Shown here: piece after piece, positions 61,073 through 64,000 of the stretch
Layout of the letters: each line of letters starts with the position of its first letter
Position numbering within the stretch: the first letter of the stretch is position 1
Source of the DNA: Valencia hispanica
Lineage: Eukaryota > Chordata > Actinopteri > Cyprinodontiformes > Valenciidae
Length of the DNA stretch: 64,000 nucleotides
Direction of reading: 5' to 3'
NCBI GenBank assembly: GCA_963556495.2
Contig: OY747702.1
Coordinates: 21,092,403-21,156,402 of the forward strand
Notes under the pieces: model-generated
The model's input: only the letters and a program-made list of their open reading frames with translations
Databases searched by the model: none
What the model was told of the DNA's origin: nothing
Position numbers and translations under genes: made by a program

Positions 61073-61126
61073 CAGGTTGGCGAGGATGTAGTGGTAGCTC
61101 TTTGCGTTCTTTCCTTGTTCTACAAT
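61073..61126 (-). CDS. gria1: gria1 exon 5: 54-base amino-terminal-domain micro-exon
   Basis: A short exon of 18 codons, isoleucine followed by VEQGKNAKSYHYILANL, with TTGCAG before it and GTAAGA after it. The 54-base length and the YHYILANL end match the equivalent exon of vertebrate GluA1. It is too short to be found as a free-standing open frame; the splice sites and protein match decide it. The upstream exon, with the rest of the amino-terminal domain, was not found between 61127 and 64000. Confidence 0.93.
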
Positions 61127-62071
61127 CTGCAAGACAGAGGATGAGAAAAAAACATCAAACGCAAACAGAGATTGTAAAAAGAGAGGAGTTTAAGTTGACC
61201 TTGCGCACGAAGCAGGAAAATCACAGCAATAACCTTCATTTTCACAAATTTAAGTTTTAAATCAGTGATTACCTTGGAGTTAGACAATAGACTAATGCAT
61301 TTTTTCTCTCTTTTCTTTCTTGAGAATTATTGGTATTGCTAAGATGGGACAGCTTGTAAACCCTAAATTGTTTTACTTTTTGGATTATTGCAATGTGTTT
61401 TTTTCGGTAAGGAACTGATGATTATTCCTTTCAATCAAATCTCTGGGCATATTCCCTATTATAACTCTGCTGTTTTTACTGTAAGTGCTATTATATGTCA
61501 GTAAAGCACTGAATTTATGTCTAAAACTTGCATGTTGACACTGATATTGTGGTTTAGGTAAGTTAAAAACCAGATTTATCTACAGTATAAAATACACAGT
61601 ACCTTTTTTACTCACTGTTTTACACCAAATCAGACTAAACCCTCATGTTTTAGGTCAGCTGGATGGTCAAAATGAGTTCTGTTTGCTAAATGCCAAAGTT
61701 ATGAGAAGGCTAGAATTATGTAATAGTTTTGTATTATATTGAATAACTGAGGTAAATCAAGGCAAACCTTGAGTCTAAGATAGAACCTACCTAAAGGTTC
61801 GATTTTTAAAACAATTATTTCCAAATGTATCACATTTAGAATTTTGATTTAGAATTTTGAAAATGGAGTCTAGGACAAACGTGAATTTTTTTAGATGCCC
61901 TGTGGTCTGAAGAAATAAAAATGTAAGCATTTGGTTATAAGGAAAATCCTTACATTTGACAGAAAAAAAGGTTGCAATCTTGACAATGTGATTAAAACTG
62001 AAGTAAAGGGTGACAGCATCATGTTGTGTTTTCCTGCAAGACAGACTGGTGCACTTATCGAATACTGTACA

Positions 62072-62290
62072 TTCAATTCAATTCAATTCAATTCAAATTC
62101 AAAATTACTTTATTAATCCCAAAGGGAAATTAAATGTTGTTGTAACTCATTATGCAAGTTCCTTCAAAGATTTGTTGTAGATGCTGATGGCTGTGGGTAG
62201 GGATGATCTCTTGTAGCGCTCTGCAGATCTGAAGAAGCCTCTGACTGAAGACGCTCTGTAGTTGTCTGATGTAGAGGATGCTCTGGATCT
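62072..62290 (-). repeat. Rex1-type LINE 3-prime fragment
   Basis: ATTCAATTCAATTCAATTC repeats, TTACTTTATTAATCCCAAAG, then the C-terminal reverse-transcriptase coding end (CTGAAGAAGCCTCTGACTGA, GACGCTCTGTAGTTGTC). About 220 bases in minus orientation, more diverged than the 52-kb copy. Confidence 0.8.
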
Positions 62291-62605
62291 ATGGCGTCTT
62301 CTTTTCAACCACTTCAGGGTTTTGTGGTTGTAGTTGAGGTATTATTTGAGCTTTTGTGATGTTAATCAGCTGCTGCCAGTTGTAAACCACCTTGTTGCCA
62401 TGGTTATGCATCATAACAAATGTCCAAAAATAAAAAGTATCAGCAAAAATCCTTCCAGCTGCACAGCATTCAAAACCAGAGAGAATAGTTGTCCACAAAA
62501 AACAATGTTTCTACCAGAAATGGAAGAATTAAAGTTTAAAAAAAGAAAAAAAATATAAACCAAAGTAACAGAGCTACTCCAACATGCTGCCACCTTGAGC
62601 GGCGC

Positions 62606-62628
62606 AATTCCGGAATCATTCCGGAATT
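62606..62628. repeat. Double TTCCGGAA palindrome
   Basis: Two ATTCCGGAAT palindromes separated by a single C, making a 23-base near-perfect palindrome. TTCCGGAA fits the core TTC-N2-GAA spacing only loosely and could also be an ETS-like core; function unknown. Confidence 0.7.
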
Positions 62629-62864
62629 CATAGCATCATGTAAGGAAGTTAAAGGTTTGGAACAAATCTGTTTTCCAAATGGACATGGACCATAAGAATC
62701 CTATCAATTTAGTTATGAAGTAGCTTAAGGACAACAAAGTAAACCATTAAAAGGGGACATCACAAAGCCATGATCTCTGTCCAATTAAAAATCTGTAAGC
62801 AGAGGTGAAACTCTGTGTGTGAGAGCAAGGTGTTCAACAAATCTGACTCTTGTCTTTCAGACGG

Positions 62865-62890
62865 AATGCCTGCCTGCCTGCCTGCCTACC
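62865..62890. repeat. Short GCCT tetranucleotide repeat
   Basis: Five consecutive GCCT units starting at about 62868, ending in a TACC variant. The overlapping plus-strand frame (62815-63114) has no domain. Confidence 0.9.
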
Positions 62891-63485
62891 TATCGACCAA
62901 CGTTAAAGATTTTTTCTTAGATGCAGAGAATTATGAATGTGACTTTTTATTTAGTGTGAGTGAATATCTGGTTCCAACTCTATATCACAGATTTTGGAGG
63001 TGGGGTTGCATTGGAAAGATGTTCAAATTAAAATTAAAAACCAGAGTAAACAAAGTAAAATTACTCCATATTCCACCTAGTTCAATATTATATTGTCTTG
63101 AATCTTCAAATTAGTTAAAGCAGAAGGTCTTACACCACAGTGGTAATATTCTGTAATGCAGTGATTTATTTACTCAAACTTATGACAGAAAGATAAAATA
63201 TGGCAGTAGTCTATCTTCAGATAAAAAACATTTATTTAAATACCAGTAAGTATGAAACAAAAGTATGAAATAGCAAATACAAAATCAAACAAAAACTAAA
63301 CTAAAATGTTCTCCTTCAGCAAACATGTGGGATTTCATAGAAAAAAAAAATCTTAGCTGCAGTTTAAAATCTTTTTGAACGATTTAGTGCATTCAAAATA
63401 AACAAATCCAAGAATAATCCAAAAACTATAATGACTCAACACAGAATCAGAACATATAGAAAAAGAAACTATTCCTTCCCGATAA

Positions 63486-63870
63486 AGTTTATAAATTCTT
63501 TGACAGCAAAACAAGCATCTTTACCTTATTGGCTTTCAGTAGTGTGCACAGGTGGTTAACAATATCACCAGCAGTGCTGAAGACACATTTTGAAGGTGTG
63601 CGTGTGGCCATCAGTATGTACAGATATTTCTGAGACATCGGACATCAATGGGAAACCTTTTTCATGCATTTTCCACTAAGCCAGTGGATCTTCTTCTCTA
63701 ATAATGACCTCCTCACCGAGGAAACAGTAAATTACTGTCTGTGCCTTCTCCTCCAGTATGCAGGAAGTTGGAGCCCTTGCTCGCCCCAAAAGGCTGCCCA
63801 AAGAATGAGGCTTCTTCTTTGGTGGCTGTTGTGTAAAAGGCCACAGGGCCAAACAGATTCTCCTTAGGGA
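63486..63870 (-). pseudogene. hAT transposase C-terminal (dimerisation) fragment
   Basis: Minus-strand frames read VIYCFLGEEVIIREEDPLA near 63750-63680, a stop, WKMHEKGFP, a shift near 63645, then QKYLYILMATRTPSKCVFS, TAGDIVNHLCTLLKANKVKM and the ending LVLLSKNL. This order matches the hAT C-terminal domain: EDPL-WW, FPLL, KYL, the ATS-PSERVFSTAGDI block and final LKKNL. Several family residues are changed (Pro-Ser-Lys-Cys for Pro-Ser-Glu-Arg). One stop and one shift: a dead fragment in intron 4. Confidence 0.75.
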
Positions 63871-64000
63871 ACAAAATAAATACTTAGTGAGAGCATTCGA
63901 CCATTTAACAACAGAGGCTTTTTCACACAGTATTGAACAACTTCATCAGAAGCCGTCAGCCCTTCTTCTGAGTTCAGTCCTACAAGAAGTTTCTTGTTTC

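Larger units (their letters stand above)
61127..63470. other. Intron 4 segment, no upstream gria1 exon found
   Basis: I searched the minus strand for the next amino-terminal-domain exon (expected just under 200 bases, with an ERRVILDCE-like segment) and saw none. Apart from the Rex1 fragment, the palindrome and the GCCT repeat, the sequence is AT-rich and unassigned. Confidence 0.5.

Noticed and set aside
61127..64000. The preceding gria1 amino-terminal-domain exon
   Set aside because: No matching coding segment with splice sites was found; the only protein-like sequence there is a hAT fragment and a LINE tail.

Overview
The window is teleost fish genomic DNA dominated by one protein-coding gene on the minus strand: an AMPA-type glutamate receptor subunit, best matched to GluA1 (gria1). 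Nine exons can be read with correct GT-AG boundaries and matching phases. They run from the last part of the amino-terminal domain (highest coordinates) to the codon just before the flip/flop cassette (lowest coordinates). The signal peptide and early amino-terminal-domain exons lie beyond 64000. The flip/flop exons, M4 and the C-tail lie before position 1. The organism call rests on the repeats: several fish Tc1 families, Rex1-type LINE tails, an L2/CR1-like LINE and teleost SINE-like repeats. The family suggests a percomorph; I cannot name the species.

Layout from low to high coordinate. 1-2802 is intron downstream of the last visible exon, with a Tc1 remnant, a 686-bp inverted-repeat element and a palindrome. 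2803-3050 (exon 13) and 4117-4315 (exon 12) carry ligand-binding lobe S2 and the M3 gate; a decayed Tc1 fills the intron between them. 4316-33394 is a 29-kb intron with most of the transposon history: two large Tc1 copies, two CRE-core sites, hAT, TTAA-flanked and other inverted-repeat elements, Rex1 and L2-like tails, and microsatellites. 33395-33840 (exon 11) carries the end of S1, M1, the linker and the M2 pore loop with a glutamine codon at the Q/R site. 36543-36749 (exon 10) and 43772-43882 (exon 9) carry S1 and its N-terminal linker. 43883-53552 is an intron largely made of an approximately 5-kb L2/CR1-like LINE plus a Tc1 element split by a Rex1-type LINE. Exons 8, 7, 6 and 5 (53553-61126) complete the visible amino-terminal domain. 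The right edge holds a Rex1 tail and the C-terminal end of a hAT transposase.

How the parts work together: the nine exons total 1,697 coding bases and encode one continuous part of a tetrameric, glutamate-gated cation channel subunit. No other host gene was recognised. The remaining long open frames are transposase or reverse transcriptase pieces, almost all broken by stops, frameshifts or deletions, or are chance frames.

I did not find a new biological system. The most useful unusual points are a 25-residue expansion of the GluA1 M1-M2 cytoplasmic linker, two insertions of one element inside another that give relative ages, and several non-autonomous elements with readable ends and target-site duplications. 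Family names for repeats come from recalled knowledge of fish repeats, not from a search.
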